A stretch of DNA of 64,000 nucleotides from NCBI GenBank assembly GCA_948474755.1, contig CAOLHI010000352.1:1-64000 (forward strand), read 5' to 3'. Under the pieces are notes generated by a model, which had not been told where the DNA came from, did no database searches, and worked only from the letters and a program-made list of their open reading frames with translations. Both the position numbers and the translations under genes were made by a program. Below, piece after piece: positions 35,101-46,715 of this stretch. Numbering within the stretch: the first letter of the stretch is position 1; each line of letters starts with the position of its first letter. The DNA comes from Ctenosaura bakeri. Lineage: Eukaryota; Chordata; Lepidosauria; Squamata; Iguanidae.

Positions 35101-35749
35101 CAGTTGGCCCTCCGTATCCATGCATTCAACCAACTACAGCTTGAAAACATTCCTCCTCCTCCTCCTCCTCAAACATAAAATTCCCCAAAGCAAATGGTGA
35201 TTTTGCTATTTCATATATGGCCCATTCTGCAGCATCCTCCCATCCTATCACGGGGACAGGAGAAGGACAGGACCGTGACAACGCTTCTGCATGACATTAT
35301 CACAGTCCTGTCCCTCCATCTGCAGGCAGTGAGATCATGGGTTAAATCATTGACGGGTTTTCACCATCAATGACACACGATCATGCCATCATCCTGTACT
35401 TACCTGTCCTGCAAAAGGGCAAGAAGCACAATGGAGGCACTTCCTGCCCAAACACAGCCTGGGAAAGTACCCGGCTGCCCTGAGGAAGGAAGCAGCGTGT
35501 CCAATGCACTCCCTTCCACAAGGAGTTGGTCCCGTGTGATGTGGAGCGCTGCCGTCATGCTCCATTCCCGGCAGAGCCACTATTAGCATCCCCATCAGAC
35601 ACCACAGCAAGAAGGTAAGCTGTGGAAAGAGCCCAAGAAATGCAATTTTACTGCACCATTGTACATAATGGGACTTGAGTATCCACAAATTTTGGTATCC
35701 ATGAGAGAGGGGCTGGAACCAAACCGCAGCAGATGCCAAGGGCCCACTG
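35101..35749 (+). mobile_element. Tigger-like MITE (family C), with a nested hAT-like element
   Basis: Left end CAGTTGGCCCTCCGTATCCA, right end GATGCCAAGGGCCCACTG. TA lies at 35099-35100 and 35750-35751. An internal TATCCACAAATTTTGGTATC occurs near the right end. The centre (35219-35646) is a different element shared with 36246-36666. Confidence 0.85.
35219..35646 (+). mobile_element. hAT-like non-autonomous element, nested copy
   Basis: Shares with the copy at 36246: ACAGGAGAAGGA, CTTCTGCATGA, AAATCATTGAC, CTTCCTGCCC, AGCCTGGGAAAGTACCC and CAGATGCCAC-type blocks in the same order. Ends GGCCCATTCTGCAG and CTGTGGAAAGAGCCC. Confidence 0.7.
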
Positions 35750-35989
35750 TACTTTTAGGAATCCTAACTGAGGTGTTTTTAGAAAAAGGGGAAATTCTTT
35801 TTCCCTTTCTTCTATACTGCAGAGCATACTAGTAGTTCACACTAGTCAGGTTCTGCACTGGCTGTTGTTCCCTTGAAATTATTTGCAACTTCTGTCAAAA
35901 ATAGAGGTGGAAAGAATATTAAAAAATGGTCAAAAATGGCTAAAAGGACCCCATGTTTTTTGAGTGTCAAGAAACCCTGACAAGAAGAA

Positions 35990-36235
35990 TCCTGAAGTGA
36001 TGAGAATCTTTGCAGTTCAGAACTTAGTTGTTGTTACTGTTATCATCAAGTCAACTTATGGCAACCATACGAATGAGATACCTCCATGGTCCCTGATCAT
36101 CAACTGTTCTGCTCAGGTCTTGCAAGCTCAGGGTCATGTTTTCTTGATTGAATCAATCCACATGTAAATCACCAGTGTGATCTCTGTCTTTTCCTGCTGC
36201 CTTCCACTTTATCAAGCATTACCATCTTTTCCTGT
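35990..36235. mobile_element. Decayed dispersed repeat
   Basis: TCAAGTCAACTTATGGCAAC, TGCTCAGGTCTTGCAAGCTC, TTGATTGAATCAATCCACAT, TTTTCCTGCTGCCTTCCACT. I recognise this wording as a repeat common in lizards but cannot name the family. Confidence 0.45.
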
Positions 36236-36245
36236 GAGTCGCATG

Positions 36246-36666
36246 GGCCCTTTCTACACCACTCTCTGAACCCACCATGGTGACAGGAGAAGGATGGGAC
36301 CGCAACAATGGTTCTGCATGATGTCATCACAGTCTTGTCCTTCTCCTGCCCCCCGGTGGTGCAATCATAGATGAAATCATTGACTGGTTTTCCCCATCAA
36401 AGACTTCCGATCGCAATGCCATCCCAGACTTACCTTGTCTATGGAAGGCCTGGAAATGCAATGGCTGCACTTCCTGTCCCAGCGTAGCCTGGGAAAGTAC
36501 CCAGCTGTGCTGTGGAAAGAAGAGGCGGGGCCATTGCGCTTCCTTCATCACAGAGCCAACTAGTGTAGAAGGAAGCACTCCCATCACACTCCCCTCCTGG
36601 CAGCGCCAATGGCAAGATACCCACCAGATGCCACTGCGGAAAGATGGAGTGTGGAAAGGGGCACAA
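36246..36666 (+). mobile_element. hAT-like non-autonomous element with 7-bp flanking duplication
   Basis: Ends GGCCCTTTCTACACC and AGTGTGGAAAGGGGCACAA. The flanking TCGCATG at 36239-36245 and 36667-36673 is exact. Same family as the nested copy at 35219-35646. Confidence 0.78.
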
Positions 36667-36711
36667 TCGCATGAAATGTCCAAAGAACAACAGCCTCTGT
36701 TGAGTCAGCCT

Positions 36712-36875
36712 GGGACTTATTCTATGCAAAATTCACACATGGTTCTTTTGTTCAGAAAGCAGAATTTTCTGTGGAGAAAATAAAATTTCTATGCAGAAAT
36801 ATTACTACTTGTCCAAAAAATGTTGTTTCCTATGCAAAACAATCTCATGCAAATTTTATGCAGAATAAGTCCAAA
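36712..36875. mobile_element. Palindromic MITE with GGACTTATTCT ends
   Basis: Left end GGACTTATTCTATGCAAAAT is the inverse of right end AATTTTATGCAGAATAAGTC plus C. The interior is AT-rich and itself self-complementary (AGAATTTTCTGTGG, CAGAAATATT). Confidence 0.7.
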
Positions 36876-37524
36876 AGTATGAATAAGATCCTAAAACTGC
36901 ATGACTGTCTCACAGCAGGAAGAAAATGATTAAAACGTCCTCCTTTGAGGAGAAAATTAGCGAAGAATTACATCCATAATCAGAAATGAGAAGATGTGCA
37001 ATGCCTCTTGATACATCAATCAAATATTTGGTCAGCAAACTTAAATGCTTGGAAGAAGTATTCATTGTGGTTTCAAACAATGCTCATGCAGAGTGTTTGT
37101 CATGTTTCTGATCCTTGTTTTGGTTCTGTACCAGAGCATTCTTAATGAAAACCAGAACAATATGCCTTAAATAATTCTTCCTGTTAGAACATGCCACTCA
37201 ATCGCATTGTGGTTTCCACATCTGAAACAGAAGCTCAGAATAGAATCGGTCTTCTCAGAGAGCAACCAATTTTTTTAAAATAGTTAAAATAGTTCTTTTG
37301 AATCTAGGGCTCACAGCCATTACAGTCCCAATATTTGAAATGTGGACAGATTTACTTTGCTTTAAAGCCATCACTGCAAGGTAGCAAGCAAGGGGAAAGC
37401 TTGGACAGGTTACTATTTTAAACTACAGTTCCCTGGCCATCTGGGGACTCTAGTCCAGGGCTCTGAACAAGAAATGAAGGAGGAATCCTGCTATGCCCTG
37501 CATGTGTCAAGTAATCTACACAAA

Positions 37525-37685
37525 ATACTGTTTTTTAATGCAAATCAACCATGTGTGAATTTTACACAGAACAAATCCTCAATTACAGCATTTTCTGCAC
37601 AGAAATAGAATTTCTGCACAGCTATTTTCTGTGGTCTGCAGAAAATGCAAAACACCCATGGTCTAATTTTGTACAGAATAAGTCC
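37525..37685. mobile_element. Second copy of the GGACTTATTCT palindromic MITE
   Basis: The right end TTTTGTACAGAATAAGTCC matches the copy at 36875. The interior shares ACATGGT/CATGTGTGAATTTTAC, GCAGAAAATGC and ACAGAAATAGAATTTCTG. The left end is decayed. Confidence 0.55.
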
Positions 37686-38440
37686 AACCATTTTTCAAAT
37701 ATTTTGGAATATTATTTCTATCCATACCAATGGAGCAGTCATCTGTACTGTTAAGGGTCCTGGATTCACAGCCAGTTCATTACCTTCTTGAACTTTTGGG
37801 GTTCACAACTGTCTTCACTGGAGGAAGGTGTGCGAGATATCTCATCCACAGCTCAGCAGTAGTGCCCATGCTGACTAAGGGTCAAACTAGATGTGAACAG
37901 AAATTCTTATTTCTTTTGATTAACTCCAGGTTCCACCGAGATACATGCTTCAGCAATCATACTTTCAAATTAAACCTGTGCTTGCCTTTCAATGCCTCCC
38001 AATAATTAATTGTAAAACAAAATATGCTAAATGCAACATATAAAGGTGAGGAAAATCACATGTCAAGACAGACATTTTTCACCACTTCAGTTAATGCTAA
38101 ACTACTGTCCACAACATACTGTCTACAAAATGCATACCATCTAATGCTAAACATGCTGTCCACAAAATGCAGTCAAGATGCATACTTCCCATAACATACA
38201 CAAGAAGATTGAACTTGTGAATTTGAAATCTGTGGAACTAAATTACAAATAAAAAAACCATGGTATTAAAAATGTCCACCTAGGTTCAAGGAATAAAACA
38301 TGCAGTAATTTGATTGTCACATTTGTGATACTGAAATGTAGAATTCCAGTATGTGAAACTGGAATGTACATTCCCATACGTGATTAATATTAATCTTTGC
38401 TGCCACCACCCACTGAATTATGAATTACAGGACAGGACAG

Positions 38441-39019
38441 TGGGACGCTGTCCCTCCCCCCCCCCGGATGGGGAGTTCTATCTAGCGTTGGTGTGGGAAG
38501 GAGAGAAACAGGGTCTTTTACAGAAAGTATTTATTCAAGGCATGCAAATGAGCAAGGCAAATAACACACATGGGAGGGCTTCCCCCCTCCCAGGCACGCT
38601 TAGTTACAAGTATTTACAAAAGAACAGATATAAAAGCACAGATACATTCTTTAGATCAGCCAGCTCCAAAATAACAGAAAAGTCCCTAACGCGACTAGAT
38701 AACTAGTTCTAGTACTCACAGATGTTCATAGCTTAGATGTTCTATGAGGAAGACGCCAGGAGGCGAGGCTAGGCCTGCAGCCTGCTACTGGCACAGAACC
38801 CCCCTCCAGGAGGTTCCTAGGTTGTTGTCTCTTTGTTATCTCCCAGCCACATGGCCTCGCAAAAAGTTTTATAACTTCTCCTTGGAAGCATCTGGAAGCA
38901 TCCTGAAGATGCTCACCTCTTTCCTTTTTGATTGGTCAAGTCTCACCCTGTGACCTATGATGCTGACCCACATGACCTATGATGCTGACCACACACTAAA
39001 ATGTAATCTAATCCCAACA
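38441..39019 (-). mobile_element. Solo LTR of an endogenous retrovirus-like element
   Basis: The minus strand starts TGTTGGGATTAG at 39019. It has a TATA-like GTTATAAAA at 38876-38868, AATAAA at 38535-38530, and a C-rich then G-rich end near 38441. Upstream of the TATA box an 18-bp direct repeat (TGACCTATGATGCTGACC on the plus strand, 38951 and 38973) looks like a U3 enhancer pair. No internal retroviral genes lie beside it. No matching target duplication could be seen. Confidence 0.6.
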
Positions 39020-40925
39020 CCTTATTAACCCTTGATTTACCTGAAGAGGGAAGTGTCCCCCTTTAGCTAAGTCTAGATAATGGGAAGCCCCATTATCACA
39101 ACGTTAAAATGAGTTTTCTCTTTAGTGATCTAATTACAGTTATACTGATATTCCCTATGCTAGATATTCTGGGAATTTTACTCAACAAAATAGATGTACT
39201 GGTAACTTGGTGGGTAATACTAGCATGGGCTACATCCCATATTAGTGCAACCAAGCAGACTACAAAAACTTTAAATGTTATACTTGGAAAAGCAGATGAC
39301 TAGTGGCTCTAAAACTAGGACACTCTTTGACACTCTTGCAGTTGCTTGAATGCAACAAGATCAGCTCCATCTTAGGAGCTACAAGCCTGTATTATCATAT
39401 TCATTCTATAAGCCTGAATGCAGGCTTGTCTAGGAACTCCTGCAACTGGGGACTAAGTAGGTGGTAGTGCAGGAGGAGAGGAACACAAAATAGTGGTACC
39501 AGTAGTAGCATCTTGCCTTCCCCCCAAAATTGAAACCAAGAAATGCAAACTTGATAGGATATGTCAAGGCTGTGACTCATTTGCTTTCCTGTGAAGTAGT
39601 GTGTGTGTGCTCTGAAATGTTGCATAATGATTTATTGCCACGTCCCTCATAATCTCATTGTGCAATGTGAATGTCAGTCAACCACCTATTTGTGCATCTA
39701 CACTTTCAAAGTAACTGGATTGCTTGCTTGAATTCATATGAGATTCTGTTTTCTAAATTCAATTGGGGGAAATTGCTTGTAATATAAGTACAACATAGCC
39801 CTTCAGAATCTGCTTCTCTACATGTACAAGGACTGAGTAATAGGTTTGACCACAGTGTACCAATAATTTTTGTACTGATGTGGCACATTATTTTCCATTG
39901 TACTAGCTTGCAAGCTAAGAAGAGGGTGAAAGTGTAAAGCCAAAGTAAAAGTAAAAAAAAAAATACAAGTGTGTGAGCTCTGGTTTCATATTTGTAATCT
40001 ATACCTGTACATTATATTGTTACCTCTTTTAATTTGTTCCTGAATATTGTGACCTTTAAAATTTTGTCCTTAAAATCTTATAACGATATCTGCTTTCAAA
40101 TATGTTTTTGCATTCATTGATTTAGTTAAATGTGGAAAAGTATTTTAATAAGGCCCTTATCATATTTTATATTTAATAGAAGTTAATTTTTAAATGAATT
40201 TAGTAAACAAATTTATATTTATCAGTTAGAGAATGTACAGCTTCTATCAGATAACGCTTCTTTCCTTCTGCTTTCAAGGTGAATAATTCATCATTCTTTT
40301 GATGCTCCAAAATTACTCACTGCTTTATCAATAACTTTTTCTACAATTTATGTCATAATGTATCTCCGCAACCTTTGAAGAAGATGCAATCTCAAAGCCT
40401 TTTTTCCTGCTTGCATTTTCATGCATTTTCAAAAGTGAATTAATTATAGACTTTGATTGAAAAATAACAACCATGCTTACAGTCATAACAGGAAAATGGA
40501 GATAAAGGGGATTTATTTACTTTTTGTATTATAAATGTTAAATATAACAAATTATTTAGGTGTTAGGATATGGTTCCAAAATATTATATTACATTTAGGG
40601 GGAAAAAACAACAACCTTGAGACCTTCTTTTAGATCTAAGTTGTCAATGGCCTTAAGTTGTACTATTTTCCAGTAAATAATCTGGATGATTTACTTGAGT
40701 AGCAATGTGCTTATTTATTCTGATCTCCATAGCATGAATACAATTGTTTTTCTCCTTGATGTCTTAATAGAAAATGCCTTGAGTTCATCAGTTGTCTTTC
40801 CTTTGGCCTTCCTCCAGTGGCATGCAGGTACCCGACCCCCAGTGGAATACGACATAACTTTAGCTCTGGTCTAAAATCATCATATATCCCAACCACCCCA
40901 GTCATTGATTATAATAACTCTTAAT

Positions 40926-41081
40926 CAGTGGTGTATCTAGTGTAAATAGCACCTAGGGCAAGCGTGGAAGTTGTGCCCTTGCCTTCTTACCTTTACTCCT
41001 GCACCATTCCTACATGTAAAGCTTTTTTGCTTTGGCACCCAGGGCACATACCCTACTCACCCCACCCTAGATACGCCTCTG
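40926..41081 (+). mobile_element. hAT-like MITE, 156 bp, with 8-bp target duplication
   Basis: Ends CAGTGGTGTATCTAGTG and CACCCTAGATACGCCTCTG. Flanks CTCTTAAT (40918-40925) and CTTTTAAT (41082-41089) differ by one base. Interior includes GGGCAAGCG and GCACCCAGGGCA. Confidence 0.85.
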
Positions 41082-41098
41082 CTTTTAATATGATTTTT

Positions 41099-41157
41099 TT
41101 ACAATATAGCAGTAGCAGTTTCATACCATACAATATAGTTGTAGCAGTTTCATACCA
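41099..41157 (+). repeat. Tandem pair, about 30-bp unit
   Basis: ACAATATAGCAGTAGCAG, TTTCATACCAT followed by ACAATATAGTTGTAGCAG, TTTCATACCA. Two units with two differences. Confidence 0.85.
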
Positions 41158-42014
41158 CTTTATTTTTTTTCTTATCGCAATGAATCCTGGGATTTGAAAC
41201 TTAGTGAGATATTTAGAAGGCACCAAATATCCTGATAAGATGGGGTTGAGGATTATTAAGCCAGTTTAAAGTTGTATTGTAGACAGGCACTGGGGGTCCA
41301 TTGGTTTGTAATTCAGGGGAATGGCTTCACTTCTCCAGCAGAGAATTTTAAGTAGCTGCAAACCCTAGGATTCTAAGAATGAAGCATTGAGGTATGGAAC
41401 GGACATGACTGTGTTGTATAGTTGTGTACAACTAGACAGTTAGCTCATGGACAGAGAGTTTCTGTAATTAGTTAAAAAAAATCTGTTATAAGCCCCTTAA
41501 GACTACCCACACTGTAGTCTTAAGGATTTGCCATGGAAGGATTTCAAAGATCTGTGCATATTAGATAAACAACCATGAGAATATGCAGTGCCGTGTAGTT
41601 GTGAAAAAAGTATATGCAATGAGACTTAATTGTCAAATGAAAACAAAAACAGAAAAGAATATGCAATGCCATATAATTTTCAAATAAGTAGTACTGAAAA
41701 ATTCACCAGCCACTTCTATGAACTAAACAGCATGGCTATACCTAACTCTAACTCTGGTCTTCCCTATTCACAACAGTTGAATCAGTATAAATGGATGGAT
41801 AAAATCTGTTCTTTTTGCTGCAGACTCTTGAACAACCCAGAAATCAGCTCCAGGCATTAGGAAAACCCTCTATAGCTTGGCTCTGTAGAGGGTTCAGAGC
41901 AGGCGACAATTCAAAGTTCCCTACTCTACTTCGAGCATTGTACTGGTTTAAGGCCAACCATTGTTAGGCTTCACATTGGATTTAGGCCATCCAGCTACTC
42001 TGTGTGTGTCGTAT

Positions 42015-43787
42015 CACTATAATTTTTTATAGGCTTTTATTGAATTAGATTTAAAGTACAATGATCCTTTAACATTGTACAGTCTACAGTCAAAGGCAAA
42101 AGAACAAATACAGAACAACATAACATAACAAACCTGTCATAACCTAGGATCCAAAAGTGGAACTGATGTTGTAACGAGGTAAATTCTTTTTTTTTTAATA
42201 TATATTTTTATTAAGATTAACAACAAATTACAAACATCTCAACAAATTACAATATGTACATTATCAATAACCTTAAATTCTTCACACAAACAATAGAAAG
42301 AAATATTCCCCATTTCTCATTATCTCTTTCACTTCCTACTTTCTTTGACTCAGTTTTTTACATTACGTTAGAATCATTCTCGTCAAACATTTATCTTCCC
42401 CATTAACCATATTTTAAATGTACCTTTTGCTCTCCTGTCTTTACTACCTTATACCTTACCCTAGTTCTTTCATTACTCATTACAGATCTTTTCCCAGTTT
42501 TCCTCAATATATCTCGTAATTTCTATCATTTCAGTCTTTTCCCCCCCTCTTTTTTCTCCTCTCATCGCTCTCGATAGGCTATCTAAAGTTACATATTCTT
42601 GAACTTTAATAAGCCACTCCTCTATCTCTGGAACTTTATTCGTTTTCCAGTATTTAGCATATAAAATTCTTGCTGCTGTTACCATGTACATTATACCATT
42701 CTTGTATTTATTTTGTTCTTTTGTCATTTGATGTAACATATTCAACAGAAATATCTCTGGTGTCAACGGTATTTTTATATTCAGTATTTCTGTAATTGCC
42801 TTATGTATCGCTTTCCAATAAGTTTTCGCCTTTTTACAAAGCCACCACATATGGTAAAATGAACCACTTTCCCCCTAACACTTCCAGCATTTTTTTCTCT
42901 TTCATTTTATATATCTTACTCAGTTTTTCTGGATCTAAATACCAGTGGTACAACAATTTAATATGATTCTCCTTCAAGTTTCTGTACCTCCAACTCATGG
43001 AAAGATATAGAATAGATCAAAATTTGGAGGGATTTGACACCACAATTTCAATAAATGAATTCGAAAACATAATATTTAAGAGGAAAGATCATATAGTATT
43101 GCAGATGTATAATTTTATGTTACTAAGAGAATTGGACTCGGAAGTCATAAAAGTTTCAATGATTTTATGGTCTCGTAATATAGGTCACAAAATTAAACTA
43201 GAATATTGGACAAAAAGTTGGGAGGATACACGGAAATTTACGTTAGCTCAAAACTTGTTAACAAGGTAAATTCTTAATAGTGATTCAATCTTAGTTAATC
43301 CATTTTTTTCTCTCCTTACAAAGTGAGTTTTGAGATTATTGATTTGACACCTTTCTTTTAGACAATTCAACCATCTACAAATGATGATGTTGATGTTATT
43401 TTAGAAAACATATTTTGTGGTCTGAAGGTGGTCATGTACGTTGAGGATCACTTTTAATATGTTCAAAGAAAGTAAAACCAAATTTGTACAAATTGCTGAT
43501 GTTCATCAGATCCATCAAATGCTTTAAATTTACTAGAATGTTTGCATAGAGCATCTAGTCCAAATACATTTAAACCATCTTTGAATATTTACATCTCTGA
43601 GTGTCTTCCAACATTTAGCAATTTCAAGCCTCGATGCTATTAAAAGTATACAAATAAGGCTTTTATGCTGAAGACAAAAGAAGCAAAAGTTGACCACAGT
43701 AAGGAATTTGTTGCTTAATAATATTCCCAACAGTGGCAAGGATAGTTTCCAAAAAAGTCCTTTAGGACACTCAAGCCATATCATATA
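42015..43787 (-). mobile_element. Older L1-type LINE, 3' part, split by a younger L1
   Basis: On the minus strand 43785-43540 encodes YMIWLECPKGLFWKL, then LLIASRLEIAKCWKT, recognisable as the C-terminal end of L1 ORF2 (the HMWW-CP region and the AAR-IA--WK block). Its 3' terminus is near 42015-42180. It is interrupted by the insertion at 42190-43258 and truncated or cut at 43788 by a MITE. Confidence 0.7.
42190..43258 (-). mobile_element. L1 insertion with inverted 5' segment (twin priming)
   Basis: 42190-42985 is L1 in minus orientation: a T-run at the 3' end, then ORF2 C-terminus (FYHMWWLCKKAKTYW, ITAARILYAKYWK-like). 42997-43258 is the adjacent upstream ORF2 segment in plus orientation (WSRNIGHKIKLEYWTKSW, KFTLAQNL). 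The two pieces meet near an AAACTTG shared by both. Target duplication AACGAGGTAAATTCTT (about 42174-42189) and AACAAGGTAAATTCTT (about 43261-43276). Confidence 0.85.
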
Positions 43788-44163
43788 CAGTGACCTCTTC
43801 AATTTTGCAAGGGTTTGGGTAACAGAACCCTGGCAAAAGAGGAAAAACTGCAAACGATCAACACCCCCCCTTCGCAATCACCCTCTCATTACTTTCTGAG
43901 GCTCCCCCTCCATTCTCTTCCCTTTGGTGCACCAGGGCCAGAGGTAGGGGAATGGGAGGAACTGCTCTGGAGGGGAAAAGGAAGACTTGTACAAGCCTCC
44001 CCCACCGCCCATTTCTTTGCCTTTTGCCCAGGCACTTGCTTTACTTCTCCACACCTGGCAAAATGCAAGAGAATGGGAGAAGGAGAATGGGGGGAAGCAT
44101 GTGCACGCGTTGCCAATAATCCAATTTGCAAAGGTCAGACCCGTGAATATGGAGGGAGGACTG
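43788..44163 (+). mobile_element. Tigger-like MITE (family A), 376 bp
   Basis: Left end CAGTGACCTCTTCAATTTTG with a following inverse block (AACCCTGGCAAAAGAGGAAA). Right end GTGAATATGGAGGGAGGACT then G. TA lies at 43786-43787 and 44164-44165. It sits against the older L1. Confidence 0.85.
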
Positions 44164-44199
44164 TAAAGTTGTATCATTATAAAATGCCTGCTATACAAA

Positions 44200-45555
44200 A
44201 ATGAGCAGATAGATTACTTTCCTGTCATACAAAAGAAACTTTGTTGATATGCAGAACAAATCTATTCTGTGCATTATCAATATTTTGCACATGCAGAAAC
44301 TGTAACAAAGGGATACAGGACAGATTCCTGTCAATCTCCCCAAATTTGCTGTCCACATCTTAGTGCAAGGCAAACACTTTCCCACATCAAAATACCATGG
44401 GCTACTGAGTTGTTTTTCATCAGGTATTTCTAGATTAGATCTTTATGATCTAAATAATATATTCATAAGGCCAAAAGGTACATGAAACATTTTATGGAGA
44501 GCAGCCCCAAATAACTGTGTAAACTGATGCTCAGAGTCATCTTTACAGCAACCATATAAACTAGGCCCACTTTATCATTGTCAACACACAAACCATGCAG
44601 TAACTGAAGTAAAACAAAGAAACAACGGGAAAAAGTAAGCTAAAATAAATGCGATTTAAAGTAATACGAACTGAGAAATGTAAATCATACTATGCTGTGA
44701 AAAAATATAGCAAAATCTCTTTATGTTACATCTCCCCCTAGTGGACAATAATTTACTTTTTTTTAAAAAACTAGTTATCTGCCACTAAAATACTGTGAAT
44801 ATATCTTTTCACCAAAAAAAATCAACCATCACCCCACAAACTGAATAACCTATAGTAGAGACCAACATAACCTGTGATTAGGAATGTCAAATTAATTTCA
44901 GCTTTGTAGATAACATTTCTTCATTCATATTGCAATGTTAAATGCATTCAAAGTCAATATCAAGCAAGCTTTGAGAATGGAAAGTGATTGCAAACATTAT
45001 TTATTCTCACTTATATTTTTATAGCACTGCCTACAAAACAAAATTATTTCTAGATAATTCTATTTCTAGAATTATTTCTAATTATATTAGTATAATATAA
45101 TTTCATATAATTTGCATTCAGCATAATATCTGAGAGTACTTTGATAAGAGATGTGCTGCTTTGTTTCCTACTCCTCTGTGTTGATACCCATATCATGTTA
45201 ACAGAAAATATTTCTAAAAATTTTGAATACTACTCACAGAATAACAGTACTTAATTTTTAGATAGGTTAAGCTGTAGAGCTGTTTCACATGAACAGACAG
45301 CTGTTTGTCCACAAGGAATGTCTCTTTTTCTCCCATTGCACAGTCCTGTTGTCTCCACGTGCCTTTTCAATGAATCCATTAATTAGCCTTCAGGAACATA
45401 TTCTCTGCCAGATTACACAGATAAAAACCAGGATACATATGACAAAGAAACATCAGAGTGTGGCCAGGATGGGAATAGTCATTAAAGATTAACGCACAAG
45501 CTAGGAATAGCTGCAGCAGTTTACTTTTGCATGAGCCTACTGGGAAGGACAAGAT
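44200..45555. other. Intergenic, AT-rich, nothing recognised
   Basis: Low-complexity TTTCTAGAAT-type runs lie at 45035-45120. No coding or repeat family recognised; the part to about 44400 might continue the older L1 but is too decayed to say. Confidence 0.35.
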
Positions 45556-45558
45556 TCT

Positions 45559-45679
45559 GGGCCTTTCCACACTAGACTGTTCTAGTGCTGTTATTCCACT
45601 TTCAACATCCTATGGAATCCTGGGCCTTGCAATTTAGGGAGAGGCCTTTAGAATTCTCTGCCAGAGAGTGCTTTGGGCT
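45559..45679. mobile_element. Palindromic hAT-like MITE, left half
   Basis: GGGCCTTTCCACACTAGACT, GTTCTAGTGCTGTTATTCCA, CAACATCCTATGGAATCCTG. The right half is missing and followed by a different repeat. Confidence 0.8.
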
Positions 45680-45714
45680 TTGGCCTCCTGCTCTTCTCTC
45701 CCTGCCACTGCTAA

Positions 45715-45850
45715 GTTACTTGAGTGCAAACTACTTTTGCATTTTGAATTCAGTTTGCAACAACTGAAGCAAGCTGAGGACAAAGGAGGTAAGTAATAGA
45801 GGGGGAAAAGAAACTGGGGCATTCTAGAAGCAGCTGAGAAAGTGGGATGA
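45715..45850 (+). repeat. Unclassified dispersed repeat, copy 1
   Basis: AACTACTTTTGCATTTTGAA, AAGCTGAGGACAAAGGAGG, AGAAGCAGCTGAGAAAGTGG, GATGACAGAGG. The same ordered blocks occur in reverse at 52235-52370. Confidence 0.7.
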
Positions 45851-46506
45851 CAGAGGTTTAATGGGGACAGTAGGAGGGTATGCAGGAGTGGCATTGGGGG
45901 AGCAGGGGGACAGTAGATTGTCACTGGAATATCTAACAGCCAGGAAATCCTGTTTCATGAAGCAGATCTCTGTCCAGTCTTCTCTGGATCTTCACAATAC
46001 TCAGCCACATTTTGCCTGTGGAGTGTTATATTGAAACTGTTGTTTTATATCCTGTGGGGTGTCCCTTAAGTAGCATTTGTAAAGATATACACACATCTCT
46101 AATAGGCATAAACACTAGATGGCAGAGTAAGGATAGAAATGTCTATCTGTCATGTACTGTGCTTGCAGCTGGGACTGAGGGTCAATATATTATGAGCCTT
46201 TAAGTTGCAGTATTTTAATTTTTCTGGTTTTCCCTGCTTTCTTTGCCATTCCAGAACATTGGCTGATCTTTCTAAACAGCTGCAGAACTGAAGTCTTCAG
46301 CAGCCCCCATAGTTATTCACAAAGCTAAAAAATAAATAAATGACACAGTATAGCCCATACGTGATACAGAAGTAGTAATATCATCACTTTTTCATATGCT
46401 AATTGTACAATTGGCAACTGTGAGACTGGCTTTTTAAAAGAAAATTGCAGACCTTGGCATGTTGTGTGTATGTTTTTTTGGGGGAAGGTATACATATACC
46501 TTAAAG

Positions 46507-46715
46507 ACACCAGATCCTGTCTGATCTTGAAGCTAAGCAGAGTCAACCTTGGTTAGTACTTGGATGGAAGACTGCCAGTGAATACAGGCTATATTTCAGA
46601 GGAAGGAACTGGCAAAACCACATCTGAGTATTCCTTGCCTAAGAAAACCCTGTGAAGTTCATGGGGTCACCATAAGTCATCAGGTGACTTGAAGGCATGT
46701 ATGTACACACACACA
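46507..46715 (+). mobile_element. 5S rRNA-derived SINE, full length
   Basis: The head CCAGATCCTGTCTGATCTTG, AAGCTAAGCAGAGTCAACCT, TGGTTAGTACTTGGATGGAA, GACTGCCAGTGAATAC follows 5S rRNA including its internal promoter region. The body GGAAGGAACTGGCAAAACCA and tail TCACCATAAGTCATCAGGTG, ACTTGAAGGCATG then CA repeats. Confidence 0.9.

Noticed and set aside
42473..42850. 125-codon minus-strand frame as a host gene
   Set aside because: The FYHMWW-like and AAR-A--WK pattern identifies it as the C-terminal end of L1 ORF2, with a stop just upstream and repeat boundaries around it.
42997..43269. 90-codon plus-strand frame as a host gene
   Set aside because: It is the upstream segment of the same L1 ORF2, inverted by twin priming.
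46507..46600. 5S rRNA gene
   Set aside because: The 5S-like part is truncated and mutated, and runs into a SINE body and tail, so it is a 5S-derived SINE.
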